NCBI RefSeq assembly: GCF_014287475.1
Contig: NZ_JACOPF010000001.1
Span: forward strand, 1,860,001-1,924,000
Reading direction: 5' to 3'
From: Mediterraneibacter hominis
GTDB taxonomy: Bacteria; Bacillota; Clostridia; Lachnospirales; Lachnospiraceae
DNA length: 64,000 nt
Positions 7,705-16,711 of the stretch are shown one piece after another. Made by a program: the position numbers and the translations under genes. Position 1 is the first letter of the stretch. The number at the start of each line of letters is the position of its first letter. Below the pieces are notes generated by a model. That model did not search any database. It was given only the letters and a program-made list of their open reading frames with translations, and was not told the origin of the DNA.

Positions 7705-9186
7705 ATGAAAACGTATTTAAGAATCAACCCCAAAGATAATGTTGCAGTGGCTCTTACCGGACTGTCAGCCGGAACTACAGTAGAGGTAGATAATCTTTCC
7801 CTTACATTAAAAGAGGATATCCCACAAGGCCACAAATTCGCCCTTACCGAAATTAAGAAGGATGAGCAGATTATCAAATATGGGTACCCTATTGGCTTTG
7901 CAAAAGAAGACATCCACACCGGCTGCTGGATACATATCCAAAACATTCGCACCGGTCTGGGAGATCTGCTGACATATACGTACAACAAACAGGATACCAC
8001 TTTGGAGCCGACCGAAGAACGTTTCTTTCAGGGATTCCGCCGTCCTGACGGAAAAGTCGGCGTGCGCAACGAACTCTGGATTATCCCGACAGTAGGGTGT
8101 GTGAATAATGTTGCCACTTCTATCGAACGCAAAGCCCAGGATCTTGTCTGTGGTTCGATAGAGGCAGTCGCAGCTTTCCCACACCCTTTCGGATGTTCCC
8201 AGATGGGCGACGATCAAGAGCATACCCGCCAGATCCTTGCCGATCTCATTAAGCACCCAAACGCGGGCGGAGTACTTGTTCTTGGCCTTGGATGTGAAAA
8301 CAGCAACATTGACATTTTAAAAGAATACATCGGCGAATACAATCCAAATAGAGTGAAATTCCTCGTGTGCCAGGAATCTGACAATGAAATAGAAGAAGCC
8401 TTGAAGCTCTTATCTGAGCTTGCGGAATATGCCGGTAGTTTTCAGCGCGAACCGATAAGCTGCAGTGAACTGGTCATTGGTATGAAGTGCGGCGGTTCTG
8501 ATGGTCTGTCTGGTATTACCGCCAATCCGACCGTAGGCGCCTTTTCCGATCTGCTTATCTCCAAAGGAGGAACAACCATTCTTACAGAAGTACCGGAAAT
8601 GTTCGGCGCTGAGACACAGCTTATGAATCGCTGCGCAGATGAGCAGATCTTTGAACAGACCGTCAGCTTAATCAATGATTTCAAAGAATATTTCAAGCGC
8701 CATAATCAGACAATCTACGAAAATCCGTCTCCCGGCAATAAAAAAGGCGGTATTTCTACGCTGGAAGACAAATCTATGGGCTGCACGCAGAAATCAGGTA
8801 CTGCCGCAGTGACCGGTGTTTTGGCATACGGCGAACCGGTTAAAGTAAAAGGGTTAAATCTGTTAAGCGCTCCTGGAAACGACTTAGTCGCGGCTACTGC
8901 TCTCGCCGCTTCCGGCGCGCATATTGTGCTGTTTACAACTGGAAGAGGCACCCCTTTCGCTTCTCCTGTACCGACCATCAAAATCTCTACAAATAATGCA
9001 TTGTTTGAGAAAAAAAACAACTGGATTGATTTTAACTGCGGCACACTCGTAGAAGGGGATACCCTTTACGAACTGCGCGACAAGTTCTTTGACTATGTTG
9101 TCTCTGTTGCTTCCGGAAAACAGGTGAAGTCAGAAAAAGCGGGATTCCATGACATGGCAATCTTCAAACAGGGGGTTACATTATAG
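7705..9186 (+). CDS. uxaA: Altronate dehydratase
   Basis: This 493-residue iron-dependent enzyme converts D-altronate to 2-keto-3-deoxygluconate. The N-terminal SAF domain (about residues 1-95) is followed by the UxaA core starting FQGFRRPDGKVGVRNELWII. Conserved stretches include VAAFPHPFGCSQMGDD, VLGLGCENSNI, GMKCGGSDGLSGITANPTVG and GRGTPFASPVPTIKI. The length and fused layout match E. coli UxaA. Several cysteines in the conserved blocks are candidate metal ligands. It heads the rightward uronate operon behind the LacI operator, with an AGAGAGGAAAGGAAG leader before the ATG. Confidence 0.96.
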   Translation: MKTYLRINPKDNVAVALTGLSAGTTVEVDNLSLTLKEDIPQGHKFALTEIKKDEQIIKYGYPIGFAKEDIHTGCWIHIQNIRTGLGDLLTYTYNKQDTTLEPTEERFFQGFRRPDGKVGVRNELWIIPTVGCVNNVATSIERKAQDLVCGSIEAVAAFPHPFGCSQMGDDQEHTRQILADLIKHPNAGGVLVLGLGCENSNIDILKEYIGEYNPNRVKFLVCQESDNEIEEALKLLSELAEYAGSFQREPISCSELVIGMKCGGSDGLSGITANPTVGAFSDLLISKGGTTILTEVPEMFGAETQLMNRCADEQIFEQTVSLINDFKEYFKRHNQTIYENPSPGNKKGGISTLEDKSMGCTQKSGTAAVTGVLAYGEPVKVKGLNLLSAPGNDLVAATALAASGAHIVLFTTGRGTPFASPVPTIKISTNNALFEKKNNWIDFNCGTLVEGDTLYELRDKFFDYVVSVASGKQVKSEKAGFHDMAIFKQGVTL

Positions 9187-9293
9187 TTAGAAACTCTCCA
9201 TCTTTTCCGACAGATATAAAATACCGCAACTTTTACAATATGTCCCGCAATTCCGCCAATTTGATTTTTTCGGAAATGGGATATAATAAAGCC

Positions 9294-9385
9294 ATAGCGT
9301 CGGTGTACAAGGGGCAATAAATAGGGTTGATGAAGGACGAAATTACGCGGTTTGAGGCGTGTTGCTCCTTGTACACTGACGCTAT
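9294..9385. mobile_element. MITE-like 92-bp inverted-repeat element
   Basis: The ends ATAGCGTCGGTGTACAAGG and CCTTGTACACTGACGCTAT are inverted repeats of about 20 bp with one or two mismatches around a 45-bp non-coding core. It sits in the 250-bp gap between uxaA and uxuA, just after a TATAAT-like box. The last 14 bases of its right end recur exactly at 56381-56394, beside a broken transposase gene. This suggests a non-autonomous element moved by a transposase in trans. Confidence 0.6.
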
Positions 9386-9436
9386 ACAACAAACAGAACT
9401 CTCATTTGTAAATTGGAAAGGAAGGATGTATTTACT

Positions 9437-10504
9437 ATGGAAATGACATTGAGATGGTACGGAAGTAAATTCGACACTGTAACCTTACAGCAGATTCGCC
9501 AGATTCCGGGAGTAACCGGAGTCATCACAACACTATATGACACAGCGCCGGGGGACGTATGGAGCCGTGAGCGCATCCGTGAACTCAAGGAAGAAGTAGA
9601 GGCTTCCGGCCTTCATATCGCAGGAATCGAAAGTGTAAATATACATGACGCAATCAAGGTGGGCTCTGCCGATAGAGATAAGTATATTGATAACTATATC
9701 GAAACGTTAGAAAACTTGGGACAGGAAGATATTCACCTTGTATGCTATAATTTCATGCCGGTATTCGACTGGACTCGTACGGAGCTGGCACGTGTAAGAC
9801 CGGATGGCTCTACCGTTCTTGCCTACACACAGGAAGCCGTAGACGCTATCGATCCGGAAGATATGTTCAACTCCATTGCCGCTGATACCAACGGAACAGT
9901 TATGCCCGGGTGGGAGCCAGAACGTATGGCGCATATCAAAGAGCTGTTCGAAATGTACAAGGACATTGATGATGAAAAGCTTTTTGAAAACCTGAAATAC
10001 TTCCTGGAACGCATTATGCCGACCTGTGACAAATACAATATCAATATGGCAATTCATCCAGACGATCCGGCATGGAGTGTGTTCGGACTGCCGCGTATCA
10101 TCATCAACAAAGCGAATATCCTCCGTATGATGAAAATGGTGGACAACCCGCACAATGGTGTAACCTTCTGCTCCGGTTCTTACGGCACAAATCTGGAAAA
10201 CGATCTGCCGGATATGATTCGCTCTTTAAAGGGCAGGATCCATTTTGCACACGTAAGAAACTTAAAGTTTAACTCTCCGACTGATTTTGAGGAAGCAGCT
10301 CACCTTTCCACTGACGGAACGTTTGACATGTATGAGATTATGAAAGCCCTCTATGAGATCGGATTTGACGGCCCGATCCGTCCAGACCACGGACGTATGA
10401 TCTGGGGAGAAGTTGCAATGCCAGGATATGGCCTCTATGACAGAGCTCTCGGCGCGACCTATTTAAATGGTCTTTGGGAAGCGATTGAGAAAGGAGCAAG
10501 ATAA
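9437..10504 (+). CDS. uxuA: Mannonate dehydratase
   Basis: This 355-residue TIM-barrel enzyme dehydrates D-mannonate to 2-keto-3-deoxygluconate. The family signatures are clear: MEMTLRWYG at the start, IESVNIHDAIKVGSADRDKY, VCYNFMPVFDWTRTEL, NMAIHPDDPAWSVFGLPRI, TFCSGSYG, HFAHVRN and DGPIRPDHGRM. The histidine, cysteine and aspartate residues in these blocks form the manganese site in the known family. The ATG at 9437 is preferred because AAGGAAGG lies about 11 nt upstream; a TTG at 9413 overlaps that site. It overlaps uxuB by one base (TAATG), indicating translational coupling. Confidence 0.96.
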   Translation: MEMTLRWYGSKFDTVTLQQIRQIPGVTGVITTLYDTAPGDVWSRERIRELKEEVEASGLHIAGIESVNIHDAIKVGSADRDKYIDNYIETLENLGQEDIHLVCYNFMPVFDWTRTELARVRPDGSTVLAYTQEAVDAIDPEDMFNSIAADTNGTVMPGWEPERMAHIKELFEMYKDIDDEKLFENLKYFLERIMPTCDKYNINMAIHPDDPAWSVFGLPRIIINKANILRMMKMVDNPHNGVTFCSGSYGTNLENDLPDMIRSLKGRIHFAHVRNLKFNSPTDFEEAAHLSTDGTFDMYEIMKALYEIGFDGPIRPDHGRMIWGEVAMPGYGLYDRALGATYLNGLWEAIEKGAR

Positions 10505-12117
10505 TGAGATTAAATGAAGCAGGTCTTGCAAACCACAAAGAATGGGAAGAAAAAGGATATGCACTTCCTAAATTTGACAGATCGGCTGTCACAGAGAACA
10601 CAAAGAAACGTCCGCGCTGGATTCACTTCGGCGCCGGAAATATCTTCCGCGCTTTCCAGGCAAATGTCGTACAGAATCTCTTAAATGAGGGAGTGCTTGA
10701 CACTGGATTGATTGTGGCAGAAGGCTATGACTATGAAATCATTGAAAAAATGAATCTTCCGCATGACGGATACAGCATCCTCGTCACCCTGAAGGCAGAC
10801 GGAAATGTAGAAAAGACAGTCGTTGGAAGTGTTGTAGAATCTCTTGCTCTAGATTCTGACAACGCAGTCTCTTTTGCGCGCCTTAAAGAAATCTTCGAGG
10901 CAGACACCCTTCAGATGGCAAGCTTTACTATCACCGAGAAGGGATACAGCCTTGTAAATGGAAAGGGCGACATACTTCCGGACGTAAAAGCAGACATGGA
11001 AAAAGGGCCTGAAAAACCGGCAAGCTATATCGGAAAGGTCGCAGCTCTCCTCTACGCACGTTTTCTCGCAGGGCAAAAGCCAATCGCTATGGTAAGTATG
11101 GACAACTGTTCCCACAACGGGACGAAACTGTACGATGCCGTAAGTACATTTGCAGAAAAATGGGTAGAAAATAAACTAGTAGACACCACCTTTGCAGATT
11201 ATATCAAAAACCCACAGAAGGTGTCCTTCCCTTGGTCTATGATCGACAAGATCACCCCCCGTCCGGATCCATCCGTAGAAGCGATTCTGCAAAAGGACGG
11301 TGTGGAGGAATTGGATCCTGTCATCACCGGAAAAAATACTTACATTGCCCCCTTTGTCAACGCAGAGGAATGTGAGTACCTTGTCATTGAAGACGCTTTC
11401 CCGAACGGCAGACCCGAACTGGAAAAAGGCGGGTTGATGTTTACCGCACGTGAGACAGTCGATAAGGTAGAGAAAATGAAAGTCTGCACCTGTCTCAATC
11501 CGCTTCACACCGCGCTTGCCGTATTTGGGTGTCTGCTCGGATACGATTTGATCTCTAAGGAAATGAAAGACGAAACCCTGAAAAAATTGGTAGAGGGGAT
11601 CGGCTATAAAGAAGGACTTCCGGTTGTCATAAATCCAGGCATCCTGGATCCGAAAGACTTTATCGACACCGTATTAAATATACGTGTCCCGAATCCATTT
11701 ATGCCGGATACTCCACAGCGTATTGCCACAGATACCTCACAGAAGCTTGCTATCCGTTTTGGCGAAACTATCAAGGCATATGCCGCGTCACCAGAGCTTG
11801 ATACCGCGGACTTAAAATTGATTCCACTTGTATTCGCAGGGTGGCTGCGTTATCTTATGGCAGTCAACGACAATGGTGAGGCATTTGCATTAAGCCCGGA
11901 TCCACTTCTGGATACAGTTTGCCCGTATGTTGCAGACATCACACTGGGAAGCGATTTTGACGCAGAAGCCAAACTAAAGCCAATCCTGGAAAATGCCAAG
12001 ATTTTTGGTGTAAACCTATATGATGTCAACATGGCAAAATTGGTTTGTGACTACTTCAAAGAAATGACAGCAGGCAAAGGCGCCGTACGCACAACATTGG
12101 AAAAATATACGGCATAA
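10504..12117 (+). CDS. uxuB: Fructuronate reductase (mannitol dehydrogenase family)
   Basis: This 537-residue NAD-dependent long-chain dehydrogenase should reduce fructuronate (or tagaturonate) to mannonate (or altronate). The N-terminal dinucleotide-binding stretch is IHFGAGNIFRAFQANV. The catalytic region includes KITPRPDPSVE and CTCLNPLHTALAVFGCLLGY, where the family lysine/asparagine/histidine set lies. It is somewhat longer than E. coli UxuB (486). The product is placed by its tight coupling to uxuA. Because the operon contains both uxaA and uxuA, this one enzyme may serve both branches (inference). Confidence 0.88.
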   Translation: MRLNEAGLANHKEWEEKGYALPKFDRSAVTENTKKRPRWIHFGAGNIFRAFQANVVQNLLNEGVLDTGLIVAEGYDYEIIEKMNLPHDGYSILVTLKADGNVEKTVVGSVVESLALDSDNAVSFARLKEIFEADTLQMASFTITEKGYSLVNGKGDILPDVKADMEKGPEKPASYIGKVAALLYARFLAGQKPIAMVSMDNCSHNGTKLYDAVSTFAEKWVENKLVDTTFADYIKNPQKVSFPWSMIDKITPRPDPSVEAILQKDGVEELDPVITGKNTYIAPFVNAEECEYLVIEDAFPNGRPELEKGGLMFTARETVDKVEKMKVCTCLNPLHTALAVFGCLLGYDLISKEMKDETLKKLVEGIGYKEGLPVVINPGILDPKDFIDTVLNIRVPNPFMPDTPQRIATDTSQKLAIRFGETIKAYAASPELDTADLKLIPLVFAGWLRYLMAVNDNGEAFALSPDPLLDTVCPYVADITLGSDFDAEAKLKPILENAKIFGVNLYDVNMAKLVCDYFKEMTAGKGAVRTTLEKYTA

Positions 12118-12183
12118 AAAGAACGTGCTTTACACATTTTTCGCGCCGAAGTGTAACTCTGCCAGCAACAATTTTGTAACAGA

Positions 12184-12252
12184 CAGCCATACAGATGTAC
12201 TCTCGCAAAAACATGCAGGCATGTTTTATGCTTCCCGTACACTGTATGGCTG
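12184..12252. repeat. Nested palindrome downstream of uxuB
   Basis: The outer arms CAGCCATACAG (12184-12194) and CTGTATGGCTG (12242-12252) are perfect, and GTAC/GTAC pairs extend them. Inside lies a second perfect palindrome AAAACATGC-AG-GCATGTTTT (12208-12227). It could act as a 3' hairpin for the uronate operon or be a small mobile repeat. Confidence 0.55.
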
Positions 12253-12297
12253 AACTGTTACGCAATTTTGCTGAAAACTTAAATTAAATGTATCCGT

Positions 12298-12328
12298 TAT
12301 AGTCTTATTGTGATATAATACGACTATA
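12298..12328 (+). promoter_or_regulatory. Promoter with flanking inverted repeat of the TA module
   Basis: An extended -10 (TGATATAAT, hexamer 12314-12319) is framed by TATAGTC (12298-12304) and GACTATA (12322-12328). A repeat bracketing the -10 fits binding by the antitoxin for autoregulation. AAAGGAGGTG follows at 12330. Confidence 0.6.
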
Positions 12329-12344
12329 TAAAGGAGGTGTTTTA

Positions 12345-12629
12345 ATGCAGCCATTACAGGAAACCATTCGTCCTTCCGCAGATTTGCGAAATCATTACAG
12401 CGAAATTTCCAAATGTTGCCGTGAAAAAAATGAAGCGGTTATCATAACCGTAAATGGCAGGGGTGATACTGTCTCCCTTGGATACGAAGAATATCAAAGG
12501 ATGAAATCCCGTATCGAACTTCTGGAAATTCTCGCAGAAGCAGAAGAAGATGTAAATACTGGAAGAATCGCACCTGTCAAGGATACATTTAACGACCTTC
12601 GGAAAGTCTTAAAAGGCAGCGGAATATGA
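12345..12629 (+). CDS. Phd/YefM-type antitoxin
   Basis: This 94-residue protein fits the Phd/YefM fold: an N-terminal DNA-binding part (ADLRNHYSEISKCCREKNEAVIITVNGRGDTVSLGYEEYQRMK, here abbreviated to its key residues ADLRNHYSEIS and VIITVNGRGD) and an acidic helical C-terminus (LLEILAEAEEDVNTG) that would wrap the toxin. It is coupled to the toxin gene by a 4-nt ATGA overlap. It probably represses its own promoter through the inverted repeat around the -10. Confidence 0.87.
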   Translation: MQPLQETIRPSADLRNHYSEISKCCREKNEAVIITVNGRGDTVSLGYEEYQRMKSRIELLEILAEAEEDVNTGRIAPVKDTFNDLRKVLKGSGI

Positions 12630-12946
12630 TAAAGTATACAATTCTGAGAACTGACACGGCAGACTGTGGACTCCGAAAGATTATTTTGTCTGCCGCTGAA
12701 AACTCTGGAGTTGAAACCGCGCTTGAAAAACTAGATGCAATAGAAAAACAGATTTCTCTATTAGAAGAAAATCCTTTTCTGGGTGCAGCTCCCCATTATA
12801 TGGTTCTAAAAAGACAGGGCTATAAAGTATTGATTCTTGATAAAGATCTCGTTTTCTATAAAATAAATGAAGCCAAGCAAACCGTCATCATCTATGCTAT
12901 TGTAGATCAGCGTCAGGATTATCTGAATATCCTTCAGGGATTATAA
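12626..12946 (+). CDS. RelE/ParE-family toxin
   Basis: This 106-residue partner of the upstream antitoxin shows the family pattern: a helical first half (KLDAIEKQISLLEENPFLGA), then the core YKVLILDKDLVFYKINE and the end VIIYAIVDQRQDYLNIL. RelE-type members cleave mRNA in the ribosome, and ParE-type members inhibit gyrase. The sequence does not settle which. The typical RelE arginine in the penultimate strand may be the R of DQRQDY. It is cotranscribed with the antitoxin. Confidence 0.85.
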   Translation: MIKYTILRTDTADCGLRKIILSAAENSGVETALEKLDAIEKQISLLEENPFLGAAPHYMVLKRQGYKVLILDKDLVFYKINEAKQTVIIYAIVDQRQDYLNILQGL

Positions 12947-13020
12947 AGGAATGAAACTATATCTGGCGGATTACACACCAATTTACTTCTGGTAATTTTG
13001 TCTTTAGAGGAGGAAATTTT

Positions 13021-13392
13021 ATGAGAGGAATGAAGCCTGTCGAAGCCTGTTCCTGTTCGGATCACATAGAAGCAGATATGCTCATAGAAGCTCTGCATAA
13101 CCAGGGTATCAGCGCTTACAGACAGTCCAAAGGAAGCGGAGATTATATGAATCTTTATATGGGAACCTCTGTATTTGGAGAAACGATCTATGTAGACGAA
13201 GAAGATTTGCCCCAGGCTAAAGAGATCATAGAGAGGATTACCCTTCCCGTAACAGACGACGACATTTCTGACGAGCAGCTTCCGGCAGCCTCCCCGATGC
13301 GGCGCGCTGCGAAAATACTCTGTTTTCTCGCTGCGCTTCTTCTGTTTCTTTGTGCGCTTCTCCCATCTCTGCTGGAGCTTATAAACGGGTAA
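13021..13392 (+). CDS. DUF2007 protein with C-terminal membrane anchor
   Basis: This 123-residue protein starts with a DUF2007 ('putative signal transducing protein') domain: EACSCSDHIEADMLIEALHNQ, then YMGTSVFGETIYVDEEDLPQA. A single hydrophobic helix near the end (ILCFLAALLLFLCALLP) would anchor it in the membrane with the domain inside. The family fold resembles a PII-like ferredoxin fold, but its function is not established. GAGGAGG precedes the ATG. It lies 26 nt before the HAD gene and is probably cotranscribed. Confidence 0.78.
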   Translation: MRGMKPVEACSCSDHIEADMLIEALHNQGISAYRQSKGSGDYMNLYMGTSVFGETIYVDEEDLPQAKEIIERITLPVTDDDISDEQLPAASPMRRAAKILCFLAALLLFLCALLPSLLELING

Positions 13393-13417
13393 TTTATCTA
13401 CAGGGAGGAATATAAAA

Positions 13418-14011
13418 ATGTACTATAAAAATATCATCTTTGATTTCGGAAATGTTGTAGGAACTTTTCAGGCAGATTCCATTCTGAAGCACTTCTGTTC
13501 CTCCAAAGAGGATTTTACTCTGCTCTCCTCCATCCTGTTCAGGAACTGGCAGGCTCTGGACGCCGGTGCCATAGACTATGAGGAAAACGCGCAGATTGCC
13601 ATCTCTCTTCTCCCCGATCGGCTAAAAGAAAACGGACGTGCCTTCTTTGCAGAATGGATCCGCTATGTTATGCCGCTTCCCAAAACCTGGGATTTTATCC
13701 GCGAACTAAAAGAACGAAATGCCGGTATTTATCTTCTTTCCAATGCGCCCACTAAATTTGCCGAGGAAGCGCCGAACGTATTCGAAATCTTAAAGTTGTT
13801 TGACGGAATTGTATTTTCCGCGCCTCTTAAGATGGCAAAGCCTGATCCTGAAATCTATCGTCATCTCTTTGCAGCCTTTCACCTGGAACCCAAAGACTGC
13901 TTTTTCATTGATGATACAGAGAAGAATATTCTGGCCGGCAGAGCGCTTGGAATGGACGGAATTGTATTCACGCAAGACATAGATGCCGTAAAAAAAGCAG
14001 TGGGATTTTAA
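13418..14011 (+). CDS. HAD-superfamily hydrolase (subfamily IA)
   Basis: This 197-residue protein has motif I in the variant form [12 protein letters not shown] (the usual DxDxT is DFGNV, as in many YihX-like members). Motif II is IYLLSNAP, motif III is the lysine in [12 protein letters not shown], and motif IV is FIDDTEKNI. It should be a cytoplasmic phosphatase acting on a small sugar phosphate or nucleotide. Motif I lacks the second aspartate normally used as the general acid, as is common in the YihX-like branch. It converges on smpB with a 4-nt overlap of stop codons. Confidence 0.86.
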   Translation: MYYKNIIFDFGNVVGTFQADSILKHFCSSKEDFTLLSSILFRNWQALDAGAIDYEENAQIAISLLPDRLKENGRAFFAEWIRYVMPLPKTWDFIRELKERNAGIYLLSNAPTKFAEEAPNVFEILKLFDGIVFSAPLKMAKPDPEIYRHLFAAFHLEPKDCFFIDDTEKNILAGRALGMDGIVFTQDIDAVKKAVGF

Positions 14012-14475
14012 AATTTCCCACTGTTTTTAAATTCTCTCTGTGCCTCTCTTCTCTGATCTTTCTTTGCAATATCTTCTCTTTTGTCATACAGCTTTTTCCC
14101 TTTCGCAAGCCCAATCTCCACCTTGACAAGACTGTCTGAGAAATACACACGTAAGGGAACGACTGTGATCCCCTTTTCTCTCATTTTTCCGTAGATTTTG
14201 TCAATCTCTTTTTTGTGGAGCAAAAGCTTCCTGACGCGCAGGGGATCTTTATTAAAGATATTTCCTTTCTCATAGGGGCTGATGTGCATACCGTAGATAA
14301 ACATTTCCCCGTTCTCGATCCGGATAAACGCCTCTTTGACGCTGCATTTTCCCATACGCAGAGATTTCACCTCTGTCCCATGAAGTACAATTCCCGCTTC
14401 ATATTTTTCCAATATAAAATAATCGTGATATGCTTTCTTATTGTTTGCAATCAATCTGCCTTCTGCCTTCGCCAT
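14008..14475 (-). CDS. smpB: SsrA-binding protein
   Basis: This 155-residue protein binds tmRNA and brings it to stalled ribosomes. The motifs are standard: [33 protein letters not shown] at the start (key residues NKKAYHDY and GTEVKSLR), [18 protein letters not shown], and the basic tail [16 protein letters not shown]. Length and position (rnr-smpB) are canonical for Firmicutes. An ssrA gene was looked for just downstream, where it often lies, and was not seen. Confidence 0.97.
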   Translation of the reverse strand: MAKAEGRLIANNKKAYHDYFILEKYEAGIVLHGTEVKSLRMGKCSVKEAFIRIENGEMFIYGMHISPYEKGNIFNKDPLRVRKLLLHKKEIDKIYGKMREKGITVVPLRVYFSDSLVKVEIGLAKGKKLYDKREDIAKKDQRREAQREFKNSGKF

Positions 14476-14497
14476 AGTTCTTCCTCATCTCCCTCTT

Positions 14498-16639
14498 CTA
14501 TTCCCACTCTTCCTCTGCAAATGCAAAGTCTATCGTTCTTTGCAGCCTGTCCGCCCCTATCACCCGGACTCTTACGGTCTGCCCTAATTTATACACATTT
14601 TGCGTATGAACACCGACCAATTCATACCGTTCCTCCCAGTACTCGTAATGGTCATCCTTCATATTTGTCACATGCACCAGGCCCTCCACTGTATTTGGAA
14701 GCTCTACATAGGCACCCCACTTCGTAATCCCCGAAATTACCCCCTCGTATTCTTCGCCTATATGCTGCTTCATATATTCTACTTTTTTCAGCTTCACCGT
14801 CTCCCGTTCCGCTTCTTCAGCACGACGTTCTCTATCACTTGTCTGAAGCGCCACGTCCGGCAGAAGTTTCTCGTAATGCTCCGTTCTCTCCAACGTCATT
14901 CTGCCCCGAATATTTTCTTTTATAATCCGGTGAATCTGTAAATCTGGATAGCGTCGGATAGGAGATGTAAAGTGTGTATAATACTTTGCCGCCAGTCCGA
15001 AATGCCCTGTGTTTTCCGGCGTATATCTTGCCTGTTTCATAGAACGCAGTGCAAGCCTGCTAATCAGTGTTTCCTCTGGGGTTCCCTCTACCTTCGCAAG
15101 AAGTTTTTGTACTTCTTTTGGCCGTACCTCATTTCCCACATGGATATGATACCCAAAATTATTGATAAACGTACTTAACCGCTTTATCTTTTCTTCCTCC
15201 GGCGGCTCATGCGTCCGGTAGAGAAAGGGCTGCTCTCTCCAGAAATATTCCTCCGCCACTGTTTCATTAGCAAGCAGCATAAAATCCTCAATGATTTTCG
15301 TCGCTGCATTTCGCTCATAAGGCTGAATATCCAGCGGGACGCCTGCATTATCCAGGACAACCTTCGTCTCTGGGAAATCAAAATCAATGGAGCCCCTCGC
15401 ATGACGCCGTTTTCTTAAAATCGCTGACAATACCGCCATTCTCTCAAACATAGGCACCAGCGCGGCATATCTTTTCCTATACTGCCCCTTCTCCTCTGTA
15501 TCTGCTTCGTCCAATATCGCCGCCACAGCGGTATATGTCATTCGTTCATTGACACAGATAACTGTCTCTGCTATCTGGTGATCCACGACTTCTCCCTTTG
15601 GGTTGATGGTCATAATGCAGGACAATGCAAGACGGTTTTCTCCCGCGTTCAAAGAACAGATTCCATTGGACAAGGTATGCGGCAGCATTGGAATGACTCT
15701 GTCTGCCAGATAAACGCTTGTCCCTCGTTTAAGCGCCTCCTTATCGAGAGCGCTTCTTTCCTGTACATAATTGGAAACGTCCGCGATATGAACGCCCAGA
15801 CAATAATTTTCTCCATCACACGTCAAGGATACCGCATCATCCAGGTCTTTTGCATCCTCTCCATCTATTGTCACCATCTGCCAGCCACGCAGGTCAAGTC
15901 TTCCTTCCATATCTGCCCCGCTGACTTCTTTGCCTGCGCGCACAGCCTGATTTAAAACCTTTTCAGGAAATTCCACCGGCAGATCATATTCTTTTACAAT
16001 CGACAGAATGTCCGTTCCCGGATCATTGACATGACCGATTATCTCTATGATCTTTCCTTCTGGCTTCATATCCTGGCCGCCATAAGAGGTCAGCTCCACA
16101 ACCACCTTGTGTCCGGTCATGGCGCCCATCTCTTTTCCTGCTGGAATATAAATATCCTTTAATACACGCTGATTATCCGGACGTACAAAGCCAAAATTCC
16201 TGCTTTTTTCATACAATCCTACTACCTTTACCGTTGCATGAGAAAGCACCTTTATTATTTTGCCTTCTCTGCGGCGTCCTTCTGGAGCTTTCAAAATAAT
16301 GAACTCCACCTCATCTCCCTGGAAGGCGCCTCCTATATTTTCTTCCGATATGAATATATCTTCGGTATCATTTTCCTGTACTACGAAACCAAATCCTCTG
16401 GCATTTGCCTGAAATGTACCAGTTAAATGCTTTGCCCCGCCTTTTATATATTTTCCTTTTTTAGAAACGGAAATCTTGCCTTCCTCCACCAAAGCATCCA
16501 ACACCTCTTTTAATTCCTGCCGCTGCTCTTTCGGGATTTGAAGGATAACAGCGATCTCTTTTATTTTCATAGGTACGTATAGGTCATCACAGATAAATCC
16601 GTAAATCACCTTCTTGCGCTTTTCAAATGTCTGATCCAT
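14498..16639 (-). CDS. rnr: Ribonuclease R
   Basis: This 713-residue 3'-5' exoribonuclease degrades structured RNA and works with SmpB/tmRNA. In order it has an N-terminal winged-helix region (about 1-65), cold-shock OB domains (TGTFQANARGFGFV; VVGLYEKSRNFGFV), the RNB catalytic domain with the magnesium-binding aspartates in DGEDAKDLDDAVSL near residue 260, and a C-terminal S1 domain (YEGVISGITKWGAYVELPNTVEG). The tail after S1 is short, lacking the long lysine-rich extension of E. coli RNase R. It follows secG and precedes smpB by 22 nt. Confidence 0.97.
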   Translation of the reverse strand: MDQTFEKRKKVIYGFICDDLYVPMKIKEIAVILQIPKEQRQELKEVLDALVEEGKISVSKKGKYIKGGAKHLTGTFQANARGFGFVVQENDTEDIFISEENIGGAFQGDEVEFIILKAPEGRRREGKIIKVLSHATVKVVGLYEKSRNFGFVRPDNQRVLKDIYIPAGKEMGAMTGHKVVVELTSYGGQDMKPEGKIIEIIGHVNDPGTDILSIVKEYDLPVEFPEKVLNQAVRAGKEVSGADMEGRLDLRGWQMVTIDGEDAKDLDDAVSLTCDGENYCLGVHIADVSNYVQERSALDKEALKRGTSVYLADRVIPMLPHTLSNGICSLNAGENRLALSCIMTINPKGEVVDHQIAETVICVNERMTYTAVAAILDEADTEEKGQYRKRYAALVPMFERMAVLSAILRKRRHARGSIDFDFPETKVVLDNAGVPLDIQPYERNAATKIIEDFMLLANETVAEEYFWREQPFLYRTHEPPEEEKIKRLSTFINNFGYHIHVGNEVRPKEVQKLLAKVEGTPEETLISRLALRSMKQARYTPENTGHFGLAAKYYTHFTSPIRRYPDLQIHRIIKENIRGRMTLERTEHYEKLLPDVALQTSDRERRAEEAERETVKLKKVEYMKQHIGEEYEGVISGITKWGAYVELPNTVEGLVHVTNMKDDHYEYWEERYELVGVHTQNVYKLGQTVRVRVIGADRLQRTIDFAFAEEEWE

Positions 16640-16663
16640 AATCCACCTTTCCTGTCAATAGAA

Positions 16664-16697
16664 AAAAACACCCTATATCATCTGTATAGAGTGTTTT
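16664..16697 (-). terminator. Terminator or attenuator after secG
   Basis: On the minus strand a roughly 10-bp stem (ACACTCTATA / TATAGGGTGT) with a 7-nt loop is followed by a run of seven T. It lies between the secG stop and the rnr start, so it partly or fully separates the two transcripts. Confidence 0.72.
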
Positions 16698-16711
16698 GTC
16701 ATCTTATCTTC

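Noticed and set aside
10338..10601. Antisense open frames across uxuA-uxuB, rnr, tex, topB and other long genes
   Set aside because: They are shadows of strongly supported genes and lack family motifs or ribosome sites.
13400..14008. ssrA (tmRNA) next to smpB
   Set aside because: The region downstream of smpB is occupied by the HAD gene and no tmRNA ends or tRNA-like CCA end were seen.
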